From assembly GCA_950097015.1 (NCBI GenBank), contig CATNEN010000007.1:6810001-6874000 (forward strand): 64,000 nucleotides of DNA, read 5' to 3'. The stretch's first letter is position 1. Every line of letters begins with the position of its first letter. The notes beneath the pieces are model-generated. The model saw nothing but the letters and a program-made list of their open reading frames with translations, ran no database searches and was not told the DNA's origin. Below are positions 22,701 through 34,700 of this stretch, in pieces. A program made the position numbers and the translations under genes. Source of the DNA: Macrostomum hystrix. Lineage: Eukaryota; Platyhelminthes; Macrostomidae.

Positions 22701-25700
22701 AAGCTCACCTGCCGATTAAAAAAACAAGAAAATATTATATGAGTGCCTTTCGGTGCTAGAAGTCTAAGAGCTTACATTGAAGCCACTGGAAGTAGTCTGT
22801 ATCTCCAGCCTGAAGCTGCCTCCGCTGAATTGGCCAGTGACCGCCCGCTCCTCAGCTGTCCACCGGTTACCGGTGAACTGGCTGCACGACAGCACGGTGC
22901 CTGATGCATCTGGCTGTACCGAGATTTGCACGCGGAACTCCTCCTCACGGCCGGAGGGGCTGTTCGCATTCTTCAGGGACACGGTTGTACTGCGGGGGCG
23001 CAGGGGCGCATTACTGTAAGCTGTTTAGTGCCATGCAGAATGTAGCTGCGTCGAGCAGACAACGCTTATAACGCTTACTTACCAGTTTGTTTGGTCGCTC
23101 ATTTTGCCATAGACAATGATTCGCCGGCCGCTGCGCAATGATTCTGGCAGGTGCGCCTTGAATGGTACCGGCTGGAAAGGCACGAAGAGTGATTTTGTAA
23201 TTCGAAATAAAGCAGCTCAGCTTTCAGTGGCACTGAACCAAAATGTCTGGCTCGCGTTATTGGCTAAAGGAATTAGCGCACGCCATGATTAGGTGATACA
23301 GCAAGCGGGACTAAGACTATTCTTCATTATTCAACCGAATAATCAGTCCGACCATGTTTATTCATTAGACGTGCAGTGATTCGCCGATATCTACTTAAGC
23401 ATGTTGTTTCGTTACCCGTTTCTGAGCAGCCTTCTCATTTTTAACGGTGCGCCGCGACCACGATTTCTCTTCGGCTGCGGTTGTCGGCTCCTCCAAGCAG
23501 GAGTCCTCCGAGGAGCTGCCTTCCTCGCCACTCGAAGACGAATTAGCCGATCGAGCGCGGAAGAACGATGACTGACTGTCGCGCTGGCTTAGCAGGTTTT
23601 CCTGAACGGCGCGGCGGAAGCTGGCCAGTTCTGGCTCGCGAAGCCTGTGGTCGCTGGCGACACTCTCCGTCTCCATCTGGTCGCCCTCCTCTGGCGGTGG
23701 CGCCAGGATGAATTCGCCACAGTCACGAGGCTCTTGCTTCTGCTTCTGAAGCTGCTGCTTTTGCTGCTTTTGTTGTTGATTTTGCTGCTGCTGCTGCGGC
23801 TGCCGCCTCGGCTCTTGTATTGCCAGCTTAGGCGAAGATGCGACAGAGGCGCTGTCGGAGGCAGTGGAAGAAGCGGCGGTAGAAGCCGCTCCGCCGGAAA
23901 CTGACAGGTCGGACGTTGGTAGCTTCGGCAGAGACCTGAATCTGGCTCCGGCCCCAACCAGTGCGAGTCGCGGCGTTGACATTGGCGTTGAGTCAGCCGA
24001 GTTGCCGAATGATTCCTCGGACATCCAGCTGGCCGGACGATAGGTGCCCTTCAAGACGCTGCGTCCGTCGTGCGCTGCCTCTGCCTGCTCAAGGCTGTAG
24101 CTCTTGCTCCGACGAAACAAGCGCCAGAAGCCGCCGCTGCGGCCGCCGCTTTTGATCTTCTTTTCTTTGTGCTTCTTAGAACTCTTCTCCTTCGTCTGCT
24201 TCTGGTCTGGCCTCTGGGCCTGTGCTGCGTTCCGGACGACAATCCCGCGAAGTTGCACCGAGTGCTAAGTTAATTTTCGTCCGAAAACATGGTGAGTCAG
24301 TATAGAGTTAAACCACTAAAGAATTAGACAGTTGACTAACAACGCTACAATGTTAGTGTTTTTGTTAACTTCGCGCTCTATGCGAATTAAGATGTGACAG
24401 TTTTAGCACCGCAAAAATGCAAACTCAGAAAGTTAATGGAAAGTAAATAATTTCCTTGCTAAAAACATACTGGTTGTTATTACCGAACACTATGTTTGGA
24501 AATTTTCTATTTAATAAAAATAATCAACTTCATTTCCTGAATTTAAAACTCAGTATGGAGTTTTCAAATCTTATCGCTCACCTCTTCGTCGTCTTGATCC
24601 ATCTTCTGTGGCTCTTTTTCATCTTCATTCGTTTCCACTTGGCGAGTATGCGGCTGCGACTCGAGCACGGCGGAGGCCTGCTGCATCACCATCACTTCTT
24701 CGACATCCTCGTCCACCTCAGATTCCACGCCTTCGCGAGTGGCGTCAACGAAGTCAACCGACGTTGCTTGTAGCTCATCATCGTTGGCAGAAATTTCCAG
24801 CGTCAGGTCTAAGTCATCATCTGCATGCTCAGCGTTGGCGTGAAGCTCACCTGTCAAGCTCACTGTTTCGGACTTTTCGGACGCTTCAATATCTAGCTCC
24901 TGCTGTCCCGAGAGCTCGACATCTAGCTCCTGCTGTCCCGAGAGCTCGACATCTAGCTCATGCTGTCCTGAGAGCTCGACATCTAGCTCATGCTGTCCTG
25001 AGAGCTCGACATCTAGCTCCTGCTGTCCTGAGAGCTCGACATCTAGCTCCTGCTGTCCCGACAGCTCGACATCTAGCTCCTTTTGTCCTGAGAGCTCGAC
25101 ATCTAGCTCCTGCTGTCCTGAGAGCTCGACATCTAGCTCATGCTGTCCTGAGAGCTCGACATCTAGCTCCTGCTGTCCTGAGAGCTCGACATCTAGCTCC
25201 TGCTGTCCCGACAGCTCGACATCTAGCTCCTTTTGTCCTGAGAGCTCGACATCTAGCTCCTGCTGTCCTGAGAGCTCGACATCTAGCTCCTGCTGTCCTG
25301 AGAGCTCGACATCTAGCTCCTGCTGTCCTGACAGCTCCACATCTAGCTCCTGCTGATCAGGGAGCTCGACATCTAGCTCCTTTTGTCCTGAGACATCCAC
25401 ATCTAGCTGTCTAGGAAGTTGAAAGTCTCCTGTGGTTGCTTTAATGTTGATGTCCACATCTGGGTGCGGGAATCGGACCTCGTTGACTTGCAACTCCAAA
25501 TCGTGTGATTCTAGAACAATCAGGAAAGGCAAATATGGAGTCAATTGACTTATGATGATAACTTTTTCTAAACACTGAAACACTTTTACAGTCTCGTTCC
25601 GAATTGCAGAAAAATAAAATGGATGTTTGTAACGTGCGCCCCTATGCCTGATATAAAGTGAAGCGGTACGTCATGCGGAAAGGTAATCGCTGATTATGAC

Positions 25701-28700
25701 TCTAGTTCTGAATTGCAAAACCCAAAACAAATACAATATTCTGACGCAATCATGTGCGATTCTAAACCACGATCCGATTAGGGTCCAACTATATCTACAA
25801 ATTTGTAGTAAAATATATCCTATTAATTCTAAAAGCTACAATAATTCTCTATCACATTAATCTAGAAAAGTATACTGTGCAAAAACTTTCCAGTAATCAG
25901 CTGAGAAGTGCAAAACTTACGCAAATCGTGGCTTCCACCGGTAATTTCCAAGCCAGCCTTGCCCACTGGCATCGACGGATTCAAATCAAGGCTCAAATTG
26001 ATGTCGGGCGCTTGCGCATCAATCACCACCATACCGCCAGCACCGATTCCAGTTTCCGACTTTGATCCTCTGTCTGGATCCTTGCCGTCCGAACCAGGAA
26101 TGGAAGACTTCCGACGAAAACTCGATCCCGACACGCCAGGCTCCTCGTGATTTCTCATATCGTATGAACCGCGATGACTACGATCGAATACAGACTCAAC
26201 TTTCCGCCCGATATTCGAAAAAGAATCTAACAGACCACGAATTGGAGATTTCGACCGCCTCAAAGAAGCACGATTAGACCCAGAAACTGAACCAGAGAGA
26301 CTACCATCAAGAGAAGATCCGTTACGATCAACATCAACAGATAATGATCCACGCAAATCCACATCCGAAACATCATTATCTACATTCATCGACATAGAAG
26401 GAATTTCAACTTCCACGTCTGGCTTCTTCAGTTTTAGATCGGCATCTAGGTCGACGTCGAGATGTGGAGCCTTCACGTCAATGTCAATGTCCGGCTTCTT
26501 CACGTCGATATCAACATGCGGAGCGTCGATGTCAATGTCCACGTCGGGGCCCTTGACTTTGGGACCCTTCAGTCCGAAGCTGGGCATCTTGAAGTGCGGT
26601 CCCTTGATCTTCGGACCCTTCACGTCAATGTCCACGTCTGGCTTCTTCAGTTTTAGATCGGCATCTAGGTCGACGTCGAGATGTGGAGCCTTCACGTCAA
26701 TGTCAATGTCCGGCTTCTTCACGTCGATATCAACATGCGGAGCGTCGATGTCAATGTCCACGTCGGGACCCTTGACTTTGGGACCCTTCAGTCCGAAGCT
26801 GGGCATCTTGAAGTGCGGTCCCTTGATCTTCGGACCCTTCACGTCAATGTCCACGTCTGGCTTCTTCAGTTTTAGATCGGCATCTAGGTCGACGTCGAGA
26901 TGTGGAGCCTTCACGTCGATATCAGCATGCGGAGCGTCGATGTCAATGTCCACGTCGGGACCCTTGACTTTGGGACCCTTCAGTCCGAAGCTGGGCATCT
27001 TGAAGTGCGGTCCCTTGATCTTCGGACCCTTCACGTCAATGTCCACGTCTGGCTTCTTCAGTTTTAGATCGGCATCTAGGTCGACGTCGAGATGTGGAGC
27101 CTTCACGTCGATATCAGCATGCGGAGCGTCGATGTCAATGTCCACGTCGGGACCCTTGACTTTGGGACCCTTCAGTCCGAAGCTGGGCATCTTGAAGTGC
27201 GGTCCCTTGATCTTCGGACCCTTCACGTCAATGTCCACGTCTGGCTTCTTCAGTTTTAGATCGGCATCTAGGTCGACGTCGAGATGTGGAGCCTTCACGT
27301 CAATGTCAATGTCCGGCTTCTTCACGTCGATATCAACATGCGGAGCGTCGATGTCAATGTCCACGTCGGGACCCTTGACTTTGGGACCCTTCAGTCCGAA
27401 GCTGGGCATCTTGAAGTGCGGTCCCTTGATCTTCGGACCCTTCACGTCAATGTCCACGTCTGGCTTCTTCAGTTTTAGATCGGCATCTAGGTCGACGTCG
27501 AGATGTGGAGCCTTCACGTCAATGTCAATGTCCGGCTTCTTCAAGTCGATATCAACATGCGGAGCGTCGATGTCAATGTCCACGTCGGGACCCTTGACTT
27601 TGGGACCCTTCAGTCCGAAGCTGGGCATCTTGAAGTGCGGTCCCTTGATCTTCGGACCCTTCACGTCAATGTCCACGTCTGGCTTCTTCAGTTTTAGATC
27701 GGCATCTAGGTCGACGTCGAGATGTGGAGCCTTCACGTCAATGTCAATGTCCGGCTTCTTCACGTCGATATCAACATGCGGAGCGTCGATGTCAATGTCC
27801 ACGTCGGGACCCTTGACTTTGGGACCCTTCAGTCCGAAGCTGGGCATCTTGAAGTGCGGTCCCTTGATCTTCGGACCCTTCACGTCAATGTCCACGTCTG
27901 GCTTCTTCAGTTTTAGATCGGCATCTAGGTCGACGTCGAGATGTGGAGCCTTCACGTCAATGTCAATGTCCGGCTTCTTCAAGTCGATATCAACATGCGG
28001 AGCGTCGATGTCAATGTCCACGTCGGGACCCTTGACTTTGGGACCCTTCAGTCCGAAGCTGGGCATCTTGAAGTGCGGTCCCTTGATCTTCGGACCCTTC
28101 ACGTCAATGTCCACGTCTGGCTTCTTCAGTTTTAGATCGGCATCTAGGTCGACGTCGAGATGTGGAGCCTTCACGTCAATGTCAATGTCCGGCTTCTTCA
28201 CGTCGATATCAACATGCGGAGCGTCGATGTCAATGTCCACGTCGGGACCCTTGACTTTGGGACCCTTCAGTCCGAAGCTGGGCATCTTGAAGTGCGGTCC
28301 CTTGATCTTCGGACCCTTCACGTCAATGTCCACGTCTGGCTTCTTCAGTTTTAGATCGGCATCTAGGTCGACGTCGAGATGTGGAGCCTTCACGTCAATG
28401 TCAATGTCCGGCTTCTTCACGTCGATATCAACATGCGGAGCGTCGATGTCAATGTCCACGTCGGGACCCTTGACTTTGGGACCCTTCAGTCCGAAGCTGG
28501 GCATCTTGAAGTGCGGTCCCTTGATCTTCGGACCCTTCACGTCAATGTCCACGTCTGGCTCCTTCAGTTTTAAATCGGCATCTAGGTCGACGTCGAGATG
28601 TGGAGCCTTCACGTCGATATCAGCATGCGGAGCGTCGATGTCAATGTCCACGTCGGGACCCTTGACTTTGGGACCCTTCAGTCCGAAGCTGGGCATCTTG

Positions 28701-31700
28701 AAGTGCGGTCCCTTGATCTTCGGACCCTTCACGTCAATGTCCACGTCTGGCTTCTTCAGTTTTAGATCGGCATCTAGGTCGACGTCGAGATGTGGAGCCT
28801 TCACGTCAATGTCAATGTCCGGCTTCTTCAAGTCGATATCAACATGCGGAGCGTCGATGTCAATGTCCACGTCGGGACCCTTGACTTTGGGACCCTTCAG
28901 TCCGAAGCTGGGCATCTTGAAGTGCGGTCCCTTGATCTTCGGACCCTTCACGTCAATGTCCACGTCTGGCTTCTTCAGTTTTAGATCGGCATCTAGGTCG
29001 ACGTCGAGATGTGGAGCCTTCACGTCAATGTCAATGTCCGGCTTCTTCACGTCGATATCAACATGCGGAGCGTCGATGTCAATGTCCACGTCGGGACCCT
29101 TGACTTTGGGACCCTTCAGTCCGAAGCTGGGCATCTTGAAGTGCGGTCCCTTGATCTTCGGACCCTTCACGTCAATGTCCACGTCTGGCTTCTTCAGTTT
29201 TAGATCGGCATCTAGGTCGACGTCGAGATGTGGAGCCTTCACGTCAATGTCAATGTCCGGCTTCTTCAAGTCGATATCAACATGCGGAGCGTCGATGTCA
29301 ATGTCCACGTCGGGACCCTTGACTTTGGGACCCTTCAGTCCGAAGCTGGGCATCTTGAAGTGCGGTCCCTTGATCTTCGGACCCTTCACGTCAATGTCCA
29401 CGTCTGGCTTCTTCAGTTTTAGATCGGCATCTAGGTCGACGTCGAGATGTGGAGCCTTCACGTCAATGTCAATGTCCGGCTTCTTCACGTCGATATCAAC
29501 ATGCGGAGCGTCGATGTCAATGTCCACGTCGGGACCCTTGACTTTGGGACCCTTCAGTCCGAAGCTGGGCATCTTGAAGTGCGGTCCCTTGATCTTCGGA
29601 CCCTTCACGTCAATGTCCACGTCTGGCTTCTTCAGTTTTAGATCGGCATCTAGGTCGACGTCGAGATGTGGAGCCTTCACGTCAATGTCAATGTCCGGCT
29701 TCTTCACGTCGATATCAACATGCGGAGCGTCGATGTCAATGTCCACGTCGGGACCCTTGACTTTGGGACCCTTCAGTCCGAAGCTGGGCATCTTGAAGTG
29801 CGGTCCCTTGATCTTCGGACCCTTCACGTCAATGTCCACGTCTGGCTCCTTCAGTTTTAAATCGGCATCTAGGTCGACGTCGAGATGTGGAGCCTTCACG
29901 TCGATATCAGCATGCGGAGCGTCGATGTCAATGTCCACGTCGGGACCCTTGACTTTGGGACCCTTCAGTCCGAAGCTGGGCATCTTGAAGTGCGGTCCCT
30001 TGATCTTCGGACCCTTCACGTCAATGTCCACGTCTGGCTTCTTCAGTTTTAGATCGGCATCTAGGTCGACGTCGAGATGTGGAGCCTTCACGTCAATGTC
30101 AATGTCCGGCTTCTTCACGTCGATATCAACATGCGGAGCGTCGATGTCAATGTCCACGTCGGGACCCTTGACTTTGGGACCCTTCAGTCCGAAGCTGGGC
30201 ATCTTGAAGTGCGGTCCCTTGATCTTCGGACCCTTCACGTCAATCTCCACGTCTGGCTTCTTCAGTTTTAGATCGGCATCTAGGTCGACGTCGAGATGTG
30301 GAGCCTTCACGTCAATGTCAATGTCCGGCTTCTTCACGTCGATATCAACATGCGGAGCGTCGATGTCAATGTCCACGTCGGGACCCTTGACTTTGGGACC
30401 CTTCAGTCCGAAGCTGGGCATCTTGAAGTGCGGTCCCTTGATCTTCGGACCCTTCACGTCAATGTCCACGTCTGGCTTCTTCAGTTTTAGATCGGCATCT
30501 AGGTCGACGTCGAGATGTGGAGCCTTCACGTCAATGTCAATGTCCGGCTTCTTCACGTCGATATCAACATGCGGAGCGTCGATGTCAATGTCCACGTCGG
30601 GACCCTTGACTTTGGGACCCTTCAGTCCGAAGCTGGGCATCTTGAAGTGCGGTCCCTTGATCTTCGGACCCTTCACGTCAATGTCCACGTCTGGCTTCTT
30701 CAGTTTTAGATCGGCATCTAGGTCGACGTCGAGATGTGGAGCCTTCACGTCGATATCAGCATGCGGAGCGTCGATGTCAATGTCCACGTCGGGACCCTTG
30801 ACTTTGGGACCCTTCAGTCCGAAGCTGGGCATCTTGAAGTGCGGTCCCTTGATCTTCGGACCCTTCACGTCAATGTCCACGTCTGGCTTCTTCAGTTTTA
30901 GATCGGCATCTAGGTCGACGTCGAGATGTGGAGCCTTCACGTCAATGTCAATGTCCGGCTTCTTCAAGTCGATATCAACATGCGGAGCGTCGATGTCAAT
31001 GTCCACGTCGGGACCCTTGACTTTGGGACCCTTCAGTCCGAAGCTGGGCATCTTGAAGTGCGGTCCCTTGATCTTCGGACCCTTCACGTCAATGTCCACG
31101 TCTGGCTTCTTCAGTTTTAGATCGGCATCTAGGTCGACGTCGAGATGTGGAGCCTTCACGTCAATGTCAATGTCCGGCTTCTTCACGTCGATATCAACAT
31201 GCGGAGCGTCGATGTCAATGTCCACGTCGGGACCCTTGACTTTGGGACCCTTCAGTCCGAAGCTGGGCATCTTGAAGTGCGGTCCCTTGATCTTCGGACC
31301 CTTCACGTCAATGTCCACGTCTGGCTTCTTCAGTTTTAGATCGGCATCTAGGTCGACGTCGAGATGTGGAGCCTTCACGTCAATGTCAATGTCCGGCTTC
31401 TTCACGTCGATATCAACATGCGGAGCGTCGATGTCAATGTCCACGTCGGGGCCCTTGACTTTGGGACCCTTCAGTCCAAAGCTGGGCATCTTGAAGTGCG
31501 GTCCCTTGATCTTCGGACCCTTCACGTCAATGTCCACGTCTGGCTTCTTCAGTTTTAGATCGGCATCTAGGTCGACGTCGAGATGTGGAGCCTTCACGTC
31601 AATGTCAATGTCCGGCTTCTTCACGTCGATATCAACATGCGGAGCGTCGATGTCAATGTCCACGTCGGGACCCTTGACTTTGGGACCCTTCAGTCCGAAG

Positions 31701-34700
31701 CTGGGCATCTTGAAGTGCGGTCCCTTGATCTTCGGACCCTTCACGTCAATGTCCACGTCTGGCTTCTTCAGTTTTAGATCGGCATCTAGGTCGACGTCGA
31801 GATGTGGAGCCTTCACGTCAATGTCAATGTCCGGCTTCTTCACGTCGATATCAACATGCGGAGCGTCGATGTCAATGTCCACGTCGGGACCCTTGACTTT
31901 GGGACCCTTCAGTCCGAAGCTGGGCATCTTGAAGTGCGGTCCCTTGATCTTCGGACCCTTCACGTCAATGTCCACGTCTGGCTTCTTCAGTTTTAGATCG
32001 GCATCTAGGTCGACGTCGAGATGTGGAGCCTTCACGTCAATGTCAATGTCCGGCTTCTTCACGTCGATATCAACATGCGGAGCGTCGATGTCAATGTCCA
32101 CGTCGGGACCCTTGACTTTGGGACCCTTCAGTCCGAAGCTGGGCATCTTGAAGTGCGGTCCCTTGATCTTCGGACCCTTCACGTCAATGTCCACGTCTGG
32201 CTTCTTCAGTTTTAGATCGGCATCTAGGTCGACGTCGAGATGTGGAGCCTTCACGTCAATGTCAATGTCCGGCTTCTTCACGTCGATATCAACATGCGGA
32301 GCGTCGATGTCAATGTCCACGTCGGGGCCCTTGACTTTGGGACCCTTCAGTCCAAAGCTGGGCATCTTGAAGTGCGGTCCCTTGATCTTCGGACCCTTCA
32401 CGTCAATGTCCACGTCTGGCTTCTTCAGTTTTAGATCGGCATCTAGGTCGACGTCGAGATGTGGAGCCTTCACGTCAATGTCAATGTCCGGCTTCTTCAA
32501 GTCGATATCAACATGCGGAGCGTCGATGTCAATGTCCACGTCGGGACCCTTGACTTTGGGACCCTTCAGTCCGAAGCTGGGCATCTTGAAGTGCGGTCCC
32601 TTGATCTTCGGACCCTTCACGTCAATGTCCACGTCTGGCTTCTTCAGTTTTAGATCGGCATCTAGGTCGACGTCGAGATGTGGAGCCTTCACGTCAATGT
32701 CAATGTCCGGCTTCTTCACGTCGATATCAACATGCGGAGCGTCGATGTCAATGTCCACGTCGGGACCCTTGACTTTGGGACCCTTCAGTCCGAAGCTGGG
32801 CATCTTGAAGTGCGGTCCCTTGATCTTCGGACCCTTCACGTCAATGTCCACGTCTGGCTTCTTCAGTTTTAGATCGGCATCTAGGTCGACGTCGAGATGT
32901 GGAGCCTTCACGTCAATGTCAATGTCCGGCTTCTTCAAGTCGATATCAACATGCGGAGCGTCGATGTCAATGTCCACGTCGGGACCCTTGACTTTGGGAC
33001 CCTTCAGTCCGAAGCTGGGCATCTTGAAGTGCGGTCCCTTGATCTTCGGACCCTTCACGTCAATGTCCACGTCTGGCTTCTTCAGTTTTAGATCGGCATC
33101 TAGGTCGACGTCGAGATGTGGAGCCTTCACGTCAATGTCAATGTCCGGCTTCTTCACGTCGATATCAACATGCGGAGCGTCGATGTCAATGTCCACGTCG
33201 GGGCCCTTGACTTTGGGACCCTTCAGTCCGAAGCTGGGCATCTTGAAGTGCGGTCCCTTGATCTTCGGACCCTTCACGTCAATGTCCACGTCTGGCTTCT
33301 TCAGTTTTAGATCGGCATCTAGGTCGACGTCGAGATGTGGAGCCTTCACGTCGATATCAGCATGCGGAGCGTCGATGTCAATGTCCACGTCGGGACCCTT
33401 GACTTTGGGACCCTTCAGTCCGAAGCTGGGCATCTTGAAGTGCGGTCCCTTGATCTTCGGACCCTTCACGTCAATGTCCACGTCTGGCTTCTTCAGTTTT
33501 AGATCGGCATCTAGGTCGACGTCGAGATGTGGAGCCTTCACGTCAATGTCAATGTCCGGCTTCTTCAAGTCGATATCAACATGCGGAGCGTCGATGTCAA
33601 TGTCCACGTCGGGACCCTTGACTTTGGGACCCTTCAGTCCGAAGCTGGGCATCTTGAAGTGCGGTCCCTTGATCTTCGGACCCTTCACGTCAATGTCCAC
33701 GTCTGGCTTCTTCAGTTTTAGATCGGCATCTAGGTCGACGTCGAGATGTGGAGCCTTCACGTCAATGTCAATGTCCGGCTTCTTCACGTCGATATCAACA
33801 TGCGGAGCGTCGATGTCAATGTCCACGTCGGGACCCTTGACTTTGGGACCCTTCAGTCCGAAGCTGGGCATCTTGAAGTGCGGTCCCTTGATCTTCGGAC
33901 CCTTCACGTCAATGTCCACGTCTGGCTTCTTCAGTTTTAGATCGGCATCTAGGTCGACGTCGAGATGTGGAGCCTTCACGTCAATGTCAATGTCCGGCTT
34001 CTTCACGTCGATATCAACATGCGGAGCGTCGATGTCAATGTCCACGTCGGGACCCTTGACTTTGGGACCCTTCAGTCCGAAGCTGGGCATCTTGAAGTGC
34101 GGTCCCTTGATCTTCGGACCCTTCACGTCAATGTCCACGTCTGGCTTCTTCAGTTTTAGATCGGCATCTAGGTCGACGTCGAGATGTGGAGCCTTCACGT
34201 CAATGTCAATGTCCGGCTTCTTCACGTCGATATCAACATGCGGAGCGTCGATGTCAATGTCCACGTCGGGACCCTTGACTTTGGGACCCTTCAGTCCGAA
34301 GCTGGGCATCTTGAAGTGCGGTCCCTTGATCTTCGGACCCTTCACGTCAATGTCCACGTCTGGCTTCTTCAGTTTTAGATCGGCATCTAGGTCGACGTCG
34401 AGATGTGGAGCCTTCACGTCAATGTCAATGTCCGGCTTCTTCACGTCGATATCAACATGCGGAGCGTCGATGTCAATGTCCACGTCGGGGACCCTTGACT
34501 TTGGGACCCTTCAGTCCGAAGCTGGGCATCTTGAAGTGCGGTCCCTTGATCTTCGGACCCTTCACGTCAATGTCCACGTCTGGCTTCTTCAGTTTTAGAT
34601 CGGCATCTAGGTCGACGTCGAGATGTGGAGCCTTCACGTCAATGTCAATGTCCGGCTTCTTCACGTCGATATCAACATGCGGAGCGTCGATGTCAATGTC

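Larger units (their letters stand above)
19763..23171 (-). other. Four C-terminal galectin-like domains (exons 8-15)
   Basis: Domain A starts HLPESLRSGRRIIVYGKM and closes with GQFSGGSFRLEIQTTSSGF, NVSFKDAVCVHPHRVPFS and FTHLILDGH. Domain B starts ELPYSEEFPHSLELVSS and closes VQLDGKPVLSYELPNKK, ITDFYIDGNF. Domain C starts QLPPGFQVGRSVRVSGRL and closes YKLNGFEVQL ... LTHLVLSGGAIF. Domain D starts GLPYFNQFPVSLRDSRF and closes IAINDAAVAKYQVRHRLEDI, VMIDGTACC. Each has the galectin closing pattern F-x-V-x-[VL]-N...HR...[LI]-x-[IL]-x-G. The A-B and C-D linkers are alike (EFPEELELPYSEEFP versus SFPEQIGLPYFNQFP), so a two-domain unit was probably duplicated. None keeps the full sugar-binding signature. 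Confidence 0.65.

Noticed and set aside
26481-34598. 2,705-codon open frame on the + strand over the AHNAK-like array, rich in Ser/Phe/Gly
   Set aside because: It is the antisense shadow of the 219-bp repeat: a period divisible by three keeps a second frame open. Only the minus frame joins in phase to flanking exons with splice sites.
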